From positions 62,001-126,000 of the forward strand of contig JAIPBU010000003.1 of NCBI GenBank assembly GCA_021738535.1: a stretch of DNA of 64,000 nucleotides, read 5' to 3'. This document shows, one piece after another, positions 17,537 to 26,708 of the stretch. The position numbers and the translations under genes were made by a program. The notes beneath the pieces were generated by a model that was not told the origin of the DNA, did no database searches, and saw nothing but the letters and a program-made list of their open reading frames with translations. Within the stretch, counting starts at the first letter, position 1. Each line of letters begins with the position of its first letter. This DNA is from Bacteroidales bacterium (lineage in GTDB: Bacteria; Bacteroidota; Bacteroidia; Bacteroidales; VadinHA17).

Positions 17537-20041
17537 ATGCGGAAGATAAAGAGGTACAGATCAATATTATACAGTGCAGTCCTTTCAGCGCTCCTGGCAG
17601 GGAGTGTTAGTGCTGCGCCAAAAAAAGACCCAACAAATCCACTTCTATTGCAGAAAAGTATTGTTGCAGTTAAAATTCAGGAGGCACCAGTGATTGACGG
17701 TTCATTGAATGATGAGGTCTGGCGAAGTGCCGATGTTGCTTCGGATTTCGTGCAGTACTCTCCTTACAATGGTAGGCCAAGCAAGTACAGGACAGAGGTA
17801 AGGGTGCTTTATGATAACAAAGCAATATACGTTAGTGCAATGATGTACGATCCCAGCCCGGACAGTATTTATCGTGAACTGGGAGAGAGAGATTCAGATT
17901 ATTCACTGAACGCAGATCAATTTACTATTGATATAAGTCCTTATAATGATGGTGTTAACGGGGCTACTTTCAAAGTGTCAGCTTCAGGAGTGCAATCTGA
18001 CAAACCACCCAGAATCAGCAGTGATATGCGGCACTTCGATGATACATGGGATGCGGTATGGGAAAGCAGTACAGCAATTGTTGAGAAGGGCTGGATAGCA
18101 GAAATTAAGATTCCTTACTCGGCTCTCCGTTTTCCCAAAGATGATCTGCAGACATGGGGAATTAACTTCTGGCGCGAGGTCAGGCGTAACCGGGAACAGT
18201 CGTCCTGGAATTATGTCGATCGTGAAATTGGTGCAAGCTTTAATCACCTTGGTGAAATAAAGCAGATAAGAAATATTGAACCTCCTCTTCGCCTGTCACT
18301 GACACCATATCTTTCGGGATATATTAACCATGAATCAGGACAGGCAGGAACTGATTTCTCATACAACGGAGGACTTGATCTCAAGTATGGAATAAATGAG
18401 TCCTTTACTCTTGATGCTACTCTCGTTCCTGACTTCGGACAGGTGCAATCTGATGATAAGGTGTTGAACTTAAGTCCGTATGAAGTCAGGTATAATGAGA
18501 AAAGACCATTCTTCATGGAGGGGACAGAGCTGTTCAACAAGGCAGGCGTTTTTTATTCAAGGAGGATAGGATCGACACCACAGGCATATTATGATGTATA
18601 TGATGAAGCCGGTTCTACAGAAGATGTTGTTTATAACCCTTCCGAATCATCATTGATCAATGCCACCAAAATATCAGGTCGTACAAGGTCAGGGCTTGGT
18701 ATAGGTGTTTTTAATGCTATGACCAATGCCATGTATGCAACAATTGAGGACATTGAAACAGGAGAATCAAGGAGGGTAATGACAGATCCTTTTACCAATT
18801 ACAACATGGTGGTGCTTGATCAGAGCCTCAGAAATAATTCATATGTCAGCCTGCTGAATACTAATGTTACGCGTAATGCTCCTAACGATGAAAATTTTTA
18901 CAATGCCAATGTAACAGGCACTGAATTTATGCTAAGGGATAAAAGCAGGCAGTATTCAGTATCGGGAAAGGCTGTTGTCTCACAAAAGTATTACAATGAA
19001 CGGGCTAACGATTACGGGCATTCATTTGAACTGAGAGGAGGTAAGACAGGAGGTGCATTCAGGGCTGAATACAGGCTTGAAGCTTCTTCCCCAACCTATG
19101 ATCATAATGACATGGGTTACATGAGGAGGAATAATGAGTTTGAAAACAACTTTAGTTTATCTTATAATACTTACCAGCCATTTTGGAAAATATTGAATGC
19201 CAGGACATCATTGTCATATCGACACAGTATGCTTTATAAGCCTATGGTTTTTACAGGCTCGGAAATCGGTTTGTCCGCTAATGTTACCTTTATTAACCAC
19301 CTAACAGCATTCCTGAGGGCTGAATTCAAACCCTGGGGAGAGGACGACTATTACGAGCCGCGTGCAGAGGATGAAAATCGTTTCTATCACCGTGGAAAAC
19401 AGTTTATGACCTTCGCATGGCTCAGTTCTGACCGGAGTAAGAAATTATCTGCTAATATGAGGATGGGTTATACAAGGACCTGGTCATCTTATGATCAGCA
19501 TGCATATTCACTTTCCTTCGGACCTGATCTGAAGATAAATGATCGTCTGTCTGTAAATTATGAAATAGAAATACGGAAGCTGATAAATGATATAGGATAT
19601 GTAAGTGATGATGATGTGACAGGTGATATTTATTTTGGCCTGAGAGAAAATACAACATTTGAAAACAAGGTAAGTACAGCTTATATATTCAATTCGGACT
19701 CATATATATCACTAAGGTTGCGTCATTACTGGTCAAGGGCAGATTATCTTGACAGGTATTTTACTCTTGATGCAGACGGGTCATTAACGGATACCGACCT
19801 GGATGACAATTTTGATTATAATTATAACGCATGGAATATTGACCTTAAATACACATGGCGTTTTGCTCCGGGCAGTGAGATGTCACTGGTCTGGAAAAAC
19901 TCAATCTATTCAGGTTCTGAACAGATCTATTATGACTTCCTGGATAATATAAATGATATGTTCTCTGCTGGCATGGGCAACAGTATTTCCTTAAAAATAT
20001 TATACTATCTTGATTGGATGTATTTCCAAAAAAGAAGCTAA
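17537..20041 (+). CDS. DUF5916 outer membrane protein with CBM9-like domain
   Basis: 834 residues with a signal peptide (ILYSAVLSALLAGSVSAAPKK). Residues 40-240 look like a family 9 carbohydrate-binding/DOMON-type domain: APVIDGSLNDEVWRSADVAS, LYDNKAIYVSAMMYD, and ADQFTIDISPYNDGVNGATF. The remainder is a beta-rich DUF5916 region with alternating aromatic strands ending in Arg-Ser, likely an outer membrane barrel (ESFTLDATLVPDFGQVQSDD and NEKRPFFMEGTELF are strong family blocks). The substrate is unknown. The gene is monocistronic and its stop codon overlaps the next gene's promoter box. Confidence 0.88.
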   Translation: MRKIKRYRSILYSAVLSALLAGSVSAAPKKDPTNPLLLQKSIVAVKIQEAPVIDGSLNDEVWRSADVASDFVQYSPYNGRPSKYRTEVRVLYDNKAIYVSAMMYDPSPDSIYRELGERDSDYSLNADQFTIDISPYNDGVNGATFKVSASGVQSDKPPRISSDMRHFDDTWDAVWESSTAIVEKGWIAEIKIPYSALRFPKDDLQTWGINFWREVRRNREQSSWNYVDREIGASFNHLGEIKQIRNIEPPLRLSLTPYLSGYINHESGQAGTDFSYNGGLDLKYGINESFTLDATLVPDFGQVQSDDKVLNLSPYEVRYNEKRPFFMEGTELFNKAGVFYSRRIGSTPQAYYDVYDEAGSTEDVVYNPSESSLINATKISGRTRSGLGIGVFNAMTNAMYATIEDIETGESRRVMTDPFTNYNMVVLDQSLRNNSYVSLLNTNVTRNAPNDENFYNANVTGTEFMLRDKSRQYSVSGKAVVSQKYYNERANDYGHSFELRGGKTGGAFRAEYRLEASSPTYDHNDMGYMRRNNEFENNFSLSYNTYQPFWKILNARTSLSYRHSMLYKPMVFTGSEIGLSANVTFINHLTAFLRAEFKPWGEDDYYEPRAEDENRFYHRGKQFMTFAWLSSDRSKKLSANMRMGYTRTWSSYDQHAYSLSFGPDLKINDRLSVNYEIEIRKLINDIGYVSDDDVTGDIYFGLRENTTFENKVSTAYIFNSDSYISLRLRHYWSRADYLDRYFTLDADGSLTDTDLDDNFDYNYNAWNIDLKYTWRFAPGSEMSLVWKNSIYSGSEQIYYDFLDNINDMFSAGMGNSISLKILYYLDWMYFQKRS

Positions 20042-20046
20042 TTTTG
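20039..20046 (+). promoter_or_regulatory. -7 box for the DUF4293 gene
   Basis: TAATTTTG followed by TATA. Its first three bases are the stop codon of the DUF5916 gene, so this promoter starts inside the upstream reading frame. Confidence 0.5.
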
Positions 20047-20071
20047 TATAGTATTTTAAATTTATCTATAG

Positions 20072-20539
20072 ATGATACAGAGAATACAGACATTATACCT
20101 GGCTGCAGCGGCAGCACTGGCCGTTTTCCTGATTAGAGGCCCTATAATAAAGCTTATTGATAAGGCAGGGCAGGTTTATGAGCTCAACCCGGAAGGTATC
20201 TTTTTTCTTAAGGGAGACATAACAGCAGGTGTGGTTGAAAAAAGTCTTCCCCTTACCATTATTATTTATGCCGTTCCGGTACTGTTCATACTCGCAATAT
20301 TCCTATTTAAGAGGCGAAAACTCCAGATCAGGGTTACGGTTTTTGCAACACTTCTTAGTATAGGATCATTCCTGCTGATGCTATATTATATATTTTACAC
20401 AGGAAAGAAGCTGGAGGCCGATATGGTATTTAATATTAAACTGGTATTCCCTGTTGTCTCTGCAATACTGGGCTATCTTGCTTTCAGAAATATCCTGAAA
20501 GATGAGTTACTCATAAAGTCCTATGACAGGATAAGGTAG
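20072..20539 (+). CDS. DUF4293 four-helix membrane protein
   Basis: 155 residues with four predicted transmembrane helices (LAAAAALAVFLI, IIIYAVPVLFILAIFLF, TVFATLLSIGSFLLMLYYI, KLVFPVVSAILGYLAF). The start MIQRIQTLYL is the hallmark of DUF4293, a small inner membrane family largely restricted to Bacteroidota with no known role. Its 3' end faces pyrI with only 3 bp between them. Confidence 0.88.
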   Translation: MIQRIQTLYLAAAAALAVFLIRGPIIKLIDKAGQVYELNPEGIFFLKGDITAGVVEKSLPLTIIIYAVPVLFILAIFLFKRRKLQIRVTVFATLLSIGSFLLMLYYIFYTGKKLEADMVFNIKLVFPVVSAILGYLAFRNILKDELLIKSYDRIR

Positions 20540-20542
20540 AAT

Positions 20543-21004
20543 CTACACTATAACAAGGTGTTCCTGGTCAGTTATCTTCTCACAATAATGGCATTTCAGA
20601 GCAACATTCTTCTTTGAGACAACCTTAAACTTTGTCTTAACGTCTTCAAAATTAGTAATGCATTTTGGATTAACACATTTGGCTATTCCTGCAATGTTGT
20701 CGGGAACTTTTACAATACTTTTTTCAACCACTTCGTAATCCTTGATAATATTTAGTTTCGCCTCCGGGGCAACCAGTGCTATCCTGTTTATATCATCATC
20801 TTCAAAATATATACCGGCAAGTTTAATGATAGCTTTTCTGCCAAGTTTCTTGCTTTCAAGATTTGTTCCGAAGGTGATAAGGTTATCAATTTTATCGAGT
20901 CCCAGTATTTGTATTACGTTAAAAAGATTTGATGCTGGTATATGGTCTATTACCGTGCCGTTTTCAATTGCGCTTACACTCAGTTGTTTCTTGGTTTCTT
21001 TCAT
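20543..21004 (-). CDS. pyrI: Aspartate carbamoyltransferase regulatory subunit
   Basis: 153-residue allosteric subunit that binds nucleotides and controls PyrB in pyrimidine synthesis. The nucleotide-binding half has IENGTVIDHIPASNLFNVIQ; the zinc domain has its four cysteines in the pattern CVNPKC and CHYC (C-x4-C ... C-x2-C). The N-terminal start MKETKKQLSVSAIENG is normal. It follows pyrB by 12 bp, giving the usual pyrBI operon. Confidence 0.97.
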   Translation of the reverse strand: MKETKKQLSVSAIENGTVIDHIPASNLFNVIQILGLDKIDNLITFGTNLESKKLGRKAIIKLAGIYFEDDDINRIALVAPEAKLNIIKDYEVVEKSIVKVPDNIAGIAKCVNPKCITNFEDVKTKFKVVSKKNVALKCHYCEKITDQEHLVIV

Positions 21005-21016
21005 GATATATATGTT

Positions 21017-21925
21017 TTATTTGAGGCCCAGTAAGCGGGTTAAAATAGCCTGCCTTGTGAATACTCCGTTCAGTGCCTGCTCGAAATAATATGATTTTTT
21101 ATTTGCATCAACATCGGTATGAATTTCATTTACCCTCGGTAGTGGATGCAATACTCTCATATTTTCCTTTGTATTGGATAACATGCTGTTTCTTAGCACA
21201 TAAACATTCTTTACTTTTTCATATTCCATGGGATCACTGAAGCGTTCTTTTTGAACTCTTGTCATATAAATGATGTCGGCTTCATTAATTATGTCAGAGA
21301 AATCTGAATGCTCATAGTATTTAAGTCCCAGCTTATCAAGGTATAACTTATATTCAACCGGCATTTTCAGTTCTTCCGGTGATATAAAGTTAAAAGTAGT
21401 ATTCCAGCGCGACATAGCCATAAGCAATGAATGCACTGTTCTTCCGTATTTGAGGTCACCCACAAGGAAAATATTCAGGTTATCAAGGCTTCCCTGTGTT
21501 TTTCTTATTGAATAAAGATCCAGCATAGTCTGTGTGGGATGCTGGTTGGCACCGTCGCCTGCATTGACAATTGGTACATCAGATATTTCGCTGGCCAGTC
21601 TTGCACTGCCTTCAATTGGGTGCCTCATAACTATCAGATCAGAATAGTTATTAACCGTGCGTATCGTATCGTAAAGACTTTCGCCTTTAGTCACACTGGA
21701 GGAAGAAGCATCGGTAAAACCGACTATCTTTCCTCCGAGCCGGGATATTGCACTCTCAAAGCTTAATCGTGTGCGGGTGGATGGTTCAAAAAAAAGCGTG
21801 GCAATTACCTTATTACCAAGCAGGTTCTGACCGGGATCCTTTTCGAATTCCTTTGCCAGGTCAAGGATGGAGACCATCTCTTCAGTGCTGATGTCATCAA
21901 TCGAAACAAGGCTTTTGTTATTCAT
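21017..21925 (-). CDS. pyrB: Aspartate carbamoyltransferase catalytic subunit
   Basis: 302-residue enzyme that joins carbamoyl phosphate and aspartate, the committed step of pyrimidine synthesis. The carbamoyl-phosphate loop [20 protein letters not shown] is intact, as are [47 protein letters not shown] and [11 protein letters not shown]. It is the first gene of pyrBI. No pyrimidine-responsive leader peptide or attenuator is evident in the short upstream region. Confidence 0.98.
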   Translation of the reverse strand: MNNKSLVSIDDISTEEMVSILDLAKEFEKDPGQNLLGNKVIATLFFEPSTRTRLSFESAISRLGGKIVGFTDASSSSVTKGESLYDTIRTVNNYSDLIVMRHPIEGSARLASEISDVPIVNAGDGANQHPTQTMLDLYSIRKTQGSLDNLNIFLVGDLKYGRTVHSLLMAMSRWNTTFNFISPEELKMPVEYKLYLDKLGLKYYEHSDFSDIINEADIIYMTRVQKERFSDPMEYEKVKNVYVLRNSMLSNTKENMRVLHPLPRVNEIHTDVDANKKSYYFEQALNGVFTRQAILTRLLGLK

Positions 21926-21963
21926 TAATAATTAATTTGAGTGATTACTGCTGTTTAATTAAG

Positions 21964-21971
21964 CAAAGTTA
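21964..21971 (-). promoter_or_regulatory. -7 box for pyrBI
   Basis: The minus strand reads TAACTTTGCTT, an exact TAnnTTTG match 39 bp upstream of pyrB. Confidence 0.55.
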
Positions 21972-22032
21972 TAAACTATGATATAATTTAAATTATTTGT
22001 TAATAATTTATTAATAAATAACAACAATTTGA

Positions 22033-22638
22033 TTAATGATCCACCCGTTCATAGCTGAGTTTATCTATTAACCTGAGTCTCTTTATTATTTTTTCTTCGA
22101 GTGATGCTCTGAAATGTATTGTCAATGTACAGTCAAGTTCAAAAATCTGGTCGCTTTGTTCCAGGTTTTCTTCTTTTATCATACTCATAACATCGTTCAT
22201 CGCAGCATAAGGAAAGTGCAGTTTGTAGGTATAGTCAATAGTTTTGCAAACTATTACTGCATTTTCGAGTGAATATTTTGCAGCACTCCTGTAGGCATTT
22301 ATTAATCCCCCGGTGCCCAGCAGCGTACCCCCGAAATAGCGGACTACAACTATGATCAGGTTGGTAAGATTAAATGAGCGTATCTGGCCCATAATTGGCT
22401 TCCCGGCGGTACCTGATGGTTCGCCGTCATCGTTCACCCTCCATTCATATTCACCTGTGCCTGTCCGGTAGGCAAAACAATGATGCCTTGCATCATGATA
22501 TTTCTTCTTTATTTCTTCAAGAGCCTTTTTTGCTTCTTCCGGGTTACTGACCGGCTGTGATATTGCAATGAATTTGCTGCCCCTGTCTTTAAAGAGTCCT
22601 GATGAACTATCCTTTATTGTTCTGTACTGATCATCCAT
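22033..22638 (-). CDS. YigZ/IMPACT family protein
   Basis: 201 residues of the UPF0029/IMPACT family, related to the eukaryotic GCN1-binding protein IMPACT; its bacterial role is unclear but ribosome- or RNA-related. The family core is plain: FIAISQPVSNPEEAKKALEE, ARHHCFAYRTG, NDDGEPSGTAGKPIM and VVVRYFGGTLLGTGGLINAYR. The C-terminal 70 residues fit the small ferredoxin-like DUF1949 domain. It is 11 bp downstream of the EamA gene and probably part of a trmJ-eamA-yigZ unit. Confidence 0.92.
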   Translation of the reverse strand: MDDQYRTIKDSSSGLFKDRGSKFIAISQPVSNPEEAKKALEEIKKKYHDARHHCFAYRTGTGEYEWRVNDDGEPSGTAGKPIMGQIRSFNLTNLIIVVVRYFGGTLLGTGGLINAYRSAAKYSLENAVIVCKTIDYTYKLHFPYAAMNDVMSMIKEENLEQSDQIFELDCTLTIHFRASLEEKIIKRLRLIDKLSYERVDH

Positions 22639-22649
22639 CCTCGAGATAA

Positions 22650-23513
22650 TTATAAGTAACTGAGAAAAATAATAGTTATTATCGATAATGCAATGCCTGC
22701 TTTATTAAGAAGATTAAGTTTTTCATTAAAAAATGCAAGTGCAAGAATGACTGAAAGTACGACTACGCCCATGTTGTTTATTCCAAAAATTATAGAGCTG
22801 TCCAGAAAGTTACTGTCCAGTGCCATAATAATTCCGTAAAGGGATCCGAAATTAACAATACCAAGAACCAGGCCTGCAATCAGAACTTTAAGGTAGTTTT
22901 CATTTTTCCTGCGTCCTGTTCTCCTGAAAAAGCTGAAAACAACACCTGTGACAGCAGAAATACTGAACAGGATGGAAGAAAACATTATTGTACTCTCCCG
23001 TGTAAGCTTTACTTCCTGGGTATATTTTATCAGTGAGTCAATAATCCCGGTACCGAGAAACAGCAGGAGTGGCAGGTAGATAACCTGCAAACCCCGTTTC
23101 TTTGATTTTTCCCTGTTATAGCTGGTCATGAAAACGGCAATCATAGCCATGATGATACCGGTAATTTTTAATATGCCCGTGGGCTCATTGAAATAAAAGA
23201 TGGAAAATACAATTGGTATTACAACAGACATCTTTGAAGCTACAGAGGTCACTGCTATTCCTGCTTTCTGTGTGGACAAAGCAATTACAAAAAACATTAC
23301 TATAAACAATATCCCTATAATTATTGCCATGGGTAACCATTCAGCACTGATATCTCCCCTGCCAGGAAATTTATCAATACTGAAGCCCAGGGCAGCCGCT
23401 ACAAAGTAGTTAATTACTATTATCCTGAAGGTATCAAGGTTCTGCCGGCCGGCAATTTTGAAAACTACCATTATACCGGCAGTAGACATAACACAGAGCA
23501 GTAAATATATCAT
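22650..23513 (-). CDS. EamA/DMT-superfamily transporter
   Basis: 287 residues with ten predicted transmembrane helices arranged as two five-helix EamA repeats, for example MAIIIGILFIVMFFVIALST in the first half and FGINNMGVVVLSVILALAFF near the end of the second. FFNEKLNLLNKAGIALSIIT is the typical EamA repeat end. It is an inner membrane exporter or permease of small metabolites; the substrate cannot be inferred. The start overlaps the stop of the upstream TrmJ-like gene by 4 bp (ATGA), indicating translational coupling. Confidence 0.87.
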   Translation of the reverse strand: MIYLLLCVMSTAGIMVVFKIAGRQNLDTFRIIVINYFVAAALGFSIDKFPGRGDISAEWLPMAIIIGILFIVMFFVIALSTQKAGIAVTSVASKMSVVIPIVFSIFYFNEPTGILKITGIIMAMIAVFMTSYNREKSKKRGLQVIYLPLLLFLGTGIIDSLIKYTQEVKLTRESTIMFSSILFSISAVTGVVFSFFRRTGRRKNENYLKVLIAGLVLGIVNFGSLYGIIMALDSNFLDSSIIFGINNMGVVVLSVILALAFFNEKLNLLNKAGIALSIITIIFLSYL

Positions 23514-24205
23514 TGTTTATTCTTTTCGTATTTAGCTGTTAATGAATTGCAAACAGAGTGTATTAGTCTCAGGTCCTTATCGGAGGCCAGGGCTAATCTC
23601 TCCATGATCCTGCCGCGCAGGGTCTCATTTTTTTCTATTTTAGTTCCTGATAACAGTGAATCTATCTTAGACCTGAGACTTCCCATGTTCAGAGGAGAAA
23701 CATCCTTCCCCGGGATGCTAATGGCTGATACAGCATCAGCCAGTATATAGGCATATATCATCACCGCCTGGGCCAGGTTTAGAGAAGGATAGGATGAAGC
23801 CATTGGAACAGTACTTGTAATATCACAACGGGAAAGCTCTGCATTGCTGAGACCTGATTCCTCTCTTCCAAATACCATGGCAACATTTCTGTAAGTATTG
23901 TACCTCATTTCCAGGAATGATTTTAATCCTCCGGCATCCATATAATCTTCTTTAGCTACCCTGTACCGGGCAGTGCTTGCAATAACAAGATCCATTTGTA
24001 CAAGTGCATCTGCTATATTGTCGTGCACAATTGCATTTTCCAGGATGTTGACTGAGCCATGGGCCAGCTTCCTGGCACCGGCAGACAGGTGATCACATGG
24101 CTTTACCAGGATCAGTTTATTAAAGCCCATGGTTTTTATTGCACGGGCTGCAGCACCTATGTTTTCAGGAACCCCGGGTTCAACAAGGACAAAATGTATC
24201 TCCAC
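23510..24205 (-). CDS. TrmJ-like SPOUT RNA 2'-O-methyltransferase
   Basis: 231 residues of the SpoU/TrmH fold, closest in layout to TrmJ, which methylates the ribose at position 32 of tRNA. The SPOUT motifs are VEPGVPENIGAAARAIKTMG (motif 1), VFGREESGLSNAELSRC (motif 2) and YPSLNLAQAVMIYAYILAD (motif 3, the trefoil-knot SAM site). The last 70 residues form a helical extension as in TrmJ. The target is inferred from family likeness. It is the first gene of the operon with the EamA and YigZ genes. Confidence 0.88.
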   Translation of the reverse strand: MEIHFVLVEPGVPENIGAAARAIKTMGFNKLILVKPCDHLSAGARKLAHGSVNILENAIVHDNIADALVQMDLVIASTARYRVAKEDYMDAGGLKSFLEMRYNTYRNVAMVFGREESGLSNAELSRCDITSTVPMASSYPSLNLAQAVMIYAYILADAVSAISIPGKDVSPLNMGSLRSKIDSLLSGTKIEKNETLRGRIMERLALASDKDLRLIHSVCNSLTAKYEKNKQ

Positions 24206-24257
24206 TGTAAATTTTTTACAAAGATTCTGAAAAAATACCTTATCAGAAAATTATATA

Positions 24258-24265
24258 TAAATTTG
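24258..24265 (+). promoter_or_regulatory. -7 box for the multiheme cytochrome gene
   Basis: TAAATTTG followed by TCTG, an exact TAnnTTTG match 64 bp upstream of the ATG at 24330. Confidence 0.5.
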
Positions 24266-24329
24266 TCTGAATATTTCGAAAAAATGAGGCGATGAATGTA
24301 TTATTGGATGAAAAGGAGATCTTAGTCCC

Positions 24330-26708
24330 ATGAAATCAGGACAAAAAAAATTATTTGTCTTATTTATTGTCATTGTCATGGTCGGGGGAGTTTTCCTGCT
24401 TTTCAGGCATCTAAGGCAAAATGAAATAAATGACAGAATGGCTATGTACACGGGGAGTGAAAGCTGTAAACCCTGCCACGAACGTTTTTATGACCTCTGG
24501 GCCGATTCCCGTCATGGCCTCGCTATGCAGCCTGTAACAGCCGGTTTCGTTGAAGATAATATACATTCCTTCAATGAAAGATTAAAAATAGGCAATGAGT
24601 TTTTTGAGGTTTCTTTCAGCAACGATACACTGTTCTTTAATGCAATTCTGCCTTCAGGAGAGAATGAGAAATATCCCGCTGTGCATGTAATGGGAGGCAA
24701 GTATATATATTATTTTCTTACACCATTGTCCGGTGGCAGGCTGCAGGTGCTTCCCCTTGCATATGACTGTGATACTGACAGCTGGTATAATAATCCTCAA
24801 AGCGGGGTAAGACATTTTGAAAATATTGAAGATGCTCCGCTTGACTGGAGAAACCACCTTTACACCTTTAATACTACATGCTATAATTGTCATGTCAGCC
24901 AGTTAAAAACAAATTATAATCTGGAAAATAATACTTATAATACTACATGGAGAGAACCGGGTATTAATTGTGAAACCTGTCACGGTCCCAGCAGGGAGCA
25001 TATAGAAGTATGTGTAAAGGCAGGAGAAGGAAATATTCCTGATGATCTTAAAATAGTACAGACAAGTGAGTATACACCTGAGCAGCATAATGCTGCCTGC
25101 GCCAGTTGCCACGCAAAAGCAAGTGTTATAGCTGAATCATTTAGTCCGGGTGCAAAATTCTATGATCATTTTGATCTTGTAACACTGGAAAATCCTGACT
25201 TTTATGCTGATGGGAGGGACCTGGGAGAAAATTACACCATGACCACCTGGGAAATGAATAAATGTGTTGACAAAAGCGATCTGCATTGTGCAACATGTCA
25301 TACCTCGAGTGGCAGGAACCGGTTTGCAGGAGAAAAAGCAAATGAAGCCTGCATGCCCTGTCACTCCGATAAGGTTAATAATGTTAGTGCTCATTCTTTC
25401 CACGAAGAAGATTCAGAAGGCAGCAAATGCGTGTCATGTCATATGCCAGAGACAGTTTTTGCAAGAATGGACAGGAGTGATCATTCATTCAAACCCCCTA
25501 TGCCTGAAGCAACAATTGCGTTTGGATCTCCGAATGCATGCAATATCTGTCATGATGATAAATCTCCTGAATGGGCTGCAAAAAAGATTTCAGAAACCCA
25601 CAGGAGGGAGTACCAGCAGGAAACAATTCAAAACGGATTGCTCTTACGAAAAGCACGCGAAGCCGATTGGTCAGAGCTGGATGAGATACTGGAGGGACTT
25701 TCATCAGGGATGTTTGATGAGGTCTTTGCTACCTCATTTATACGCCTCCTCGAGAATTGTAATGATGCTAGTAAATGGCCGGTGTTAATTGAAATGACCA
25801 TGCACAAGTCTCCCCTGGTCCGGGGTGCTGCAGCACACAGCCTGTATATGAGTAATTCACGAAAGTCTTTTGACCGTTTAATGGAATTACTGGATGATGA
25901 GCTAAGGGTGGTCAGGCTGAATGCTGCCTACTCACTAAGTTCATTTCCACCCCGTTTTATAAATGATTCTAACAGGGAAAAGATTTCCGGTGCTCTAAAG
26001 GAATATGAGAAGTCATTGGTTGTAAGGCCGGATAGCTGGTCAGCTTACTATAACCTGGGTAATTATTACACTAACCTTAATGCGCCTGAAAAGGCGCTGG
26101 ATGCCTATGAAAAATCAATAAGTATCTATCCTGAGGCACTAATGCCAATGGTAAATGCAGGGTATGTTTATTCACTGCAGCGGAAATATAAAGAAGCGGA
26201 AGAATTGTTTCTCAGAGCCCTTTCCGTTGAACCCGGCCATGAGGCTGCTTTGCTAAATATTGCTTTGCTTTACGGTGAAACAGGACAGGCAGGTAAAGCA
26301 ATTGACTATTTCAGAAGGCTGCTTGATGTTGATCCCGGTAACTCTCTTGCTGCTTATAACCTGGCAATCCTCGTTTCTTCAATAGACATTGACGAGGCAG
26401 TGGCGCTAAGCAGGATGGCTATGCAGAACTCTCCGGATAATCCCAAATACGCATATACCCACGCATTTTATGTCAATAGTGCTGGGGACCGGGAAAATGC
26501 AAAAAGAATTCTTGCAAAAACAATCAGTGCAAATCCGGATTTTTTTGACAGCTATTTATTACTGGCCGGTATATTGCAGGACCAGGGGCAGGCGGCTAAG
26601 GCTATCTCTTTGCTTAAAGATGCCATGGAGAAAGAATATTTTAATAATGAACAGAAACAGGTTTTATCAGGAAGGATAAAACAGCTTGGGGAAAATGATA
26701 ATAAGTAA
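24330..26708 (+). CDS. Octaheme c-type cytochrome with HEAT-like and TPR repeats
   Basis: 792 residues. An uncleaved-signal-like helix (LFVLFIVIVMVGGVFLLF) places the rest in the periplasm. Eight CxxCH heme sites are readable: CKPCH (about residue 45), CYNCH (183), CETCH (213), CASCH (256), CATCH (320), CMPCH (340), CVSCH (366) and CNICH (403). Next comes a HEAT-like stretch (SPLVRGAAAHSLYMS, LRVVRLNAAYSL) and, from about residue 550, several TPR units (WSAYYNLGNYYTNLNAPEKA, EAALLNIALLYGETGQAGKA). Electron transfer in the periplasm with a TPR docking platform is the likely role; no terminal reductase is adjacent. The stop overlaps the start of the next gene by 14 bp. Confidence 0.9.
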   Translation: MKSGQKKLFVLFIVIVMVGGVFLLFRHLRQNEINDRMAMYTGSESCKPCHERFYDLWADSRHGLAMQPVTAGFVEDNIHSFNERLKIGNEFFEVSFSNDTLFFNAILPSGENEKYPAVHVMGGKYIYYFLTPLSGGRLQVLPLAYDCDTDSWYNNPQSGVRHFENIEDAPLDWRNHLYTFNTTCYNCHVSQLKTNYNLENNTYNTTWREPGINCETCHGPSREHIEVCVKAGEGNIPDDLKIVQTSEYTPEQHNAACASCHAKASVIAESFSPGAKFYDHFDLVTLENPDFYADGRDLGENYTMTTWEMNKCVDKSDLHCATCHTSSGRNRFAGEKANEACMPCHSDKVNNVSAHSFHEEDSEGSKCVSCHMPETVFARMDRSDHSFKPPMPEATIAFGSPNACNICHDDKSPEWAAKKISETHRREYQQETIQNGLLLRKAREADWSELDEILEGLSSGMFDEVFATSFIRLLENCNDASKWPVLIEMTMHKSPLVRGAAAHSLYMSNSRKSFDRLMELLDDELRVVRLNAAYSLSSFPPRFINDSNREKISGALKEYEKSLVVRPDSWSAYYNLGNYYTNLNAPEKALDAYEKSISIYPEALMPMVNAGYVYSLQRKYKEAEELFLRALSVEPGHEAALLNIALLYGETGQAGKAIDYFRRLLDVDPGNSLAAYNLAILVSSIDIDEAVALSRMAMQNSPDNPKYAYTHAFYVNSAGDRENAKRILAKTISANPDFFDSYLLLAGILQDQGQAAKAISLLKDAMEKEYFNNEQKQVLSGRIKQLGENDNK

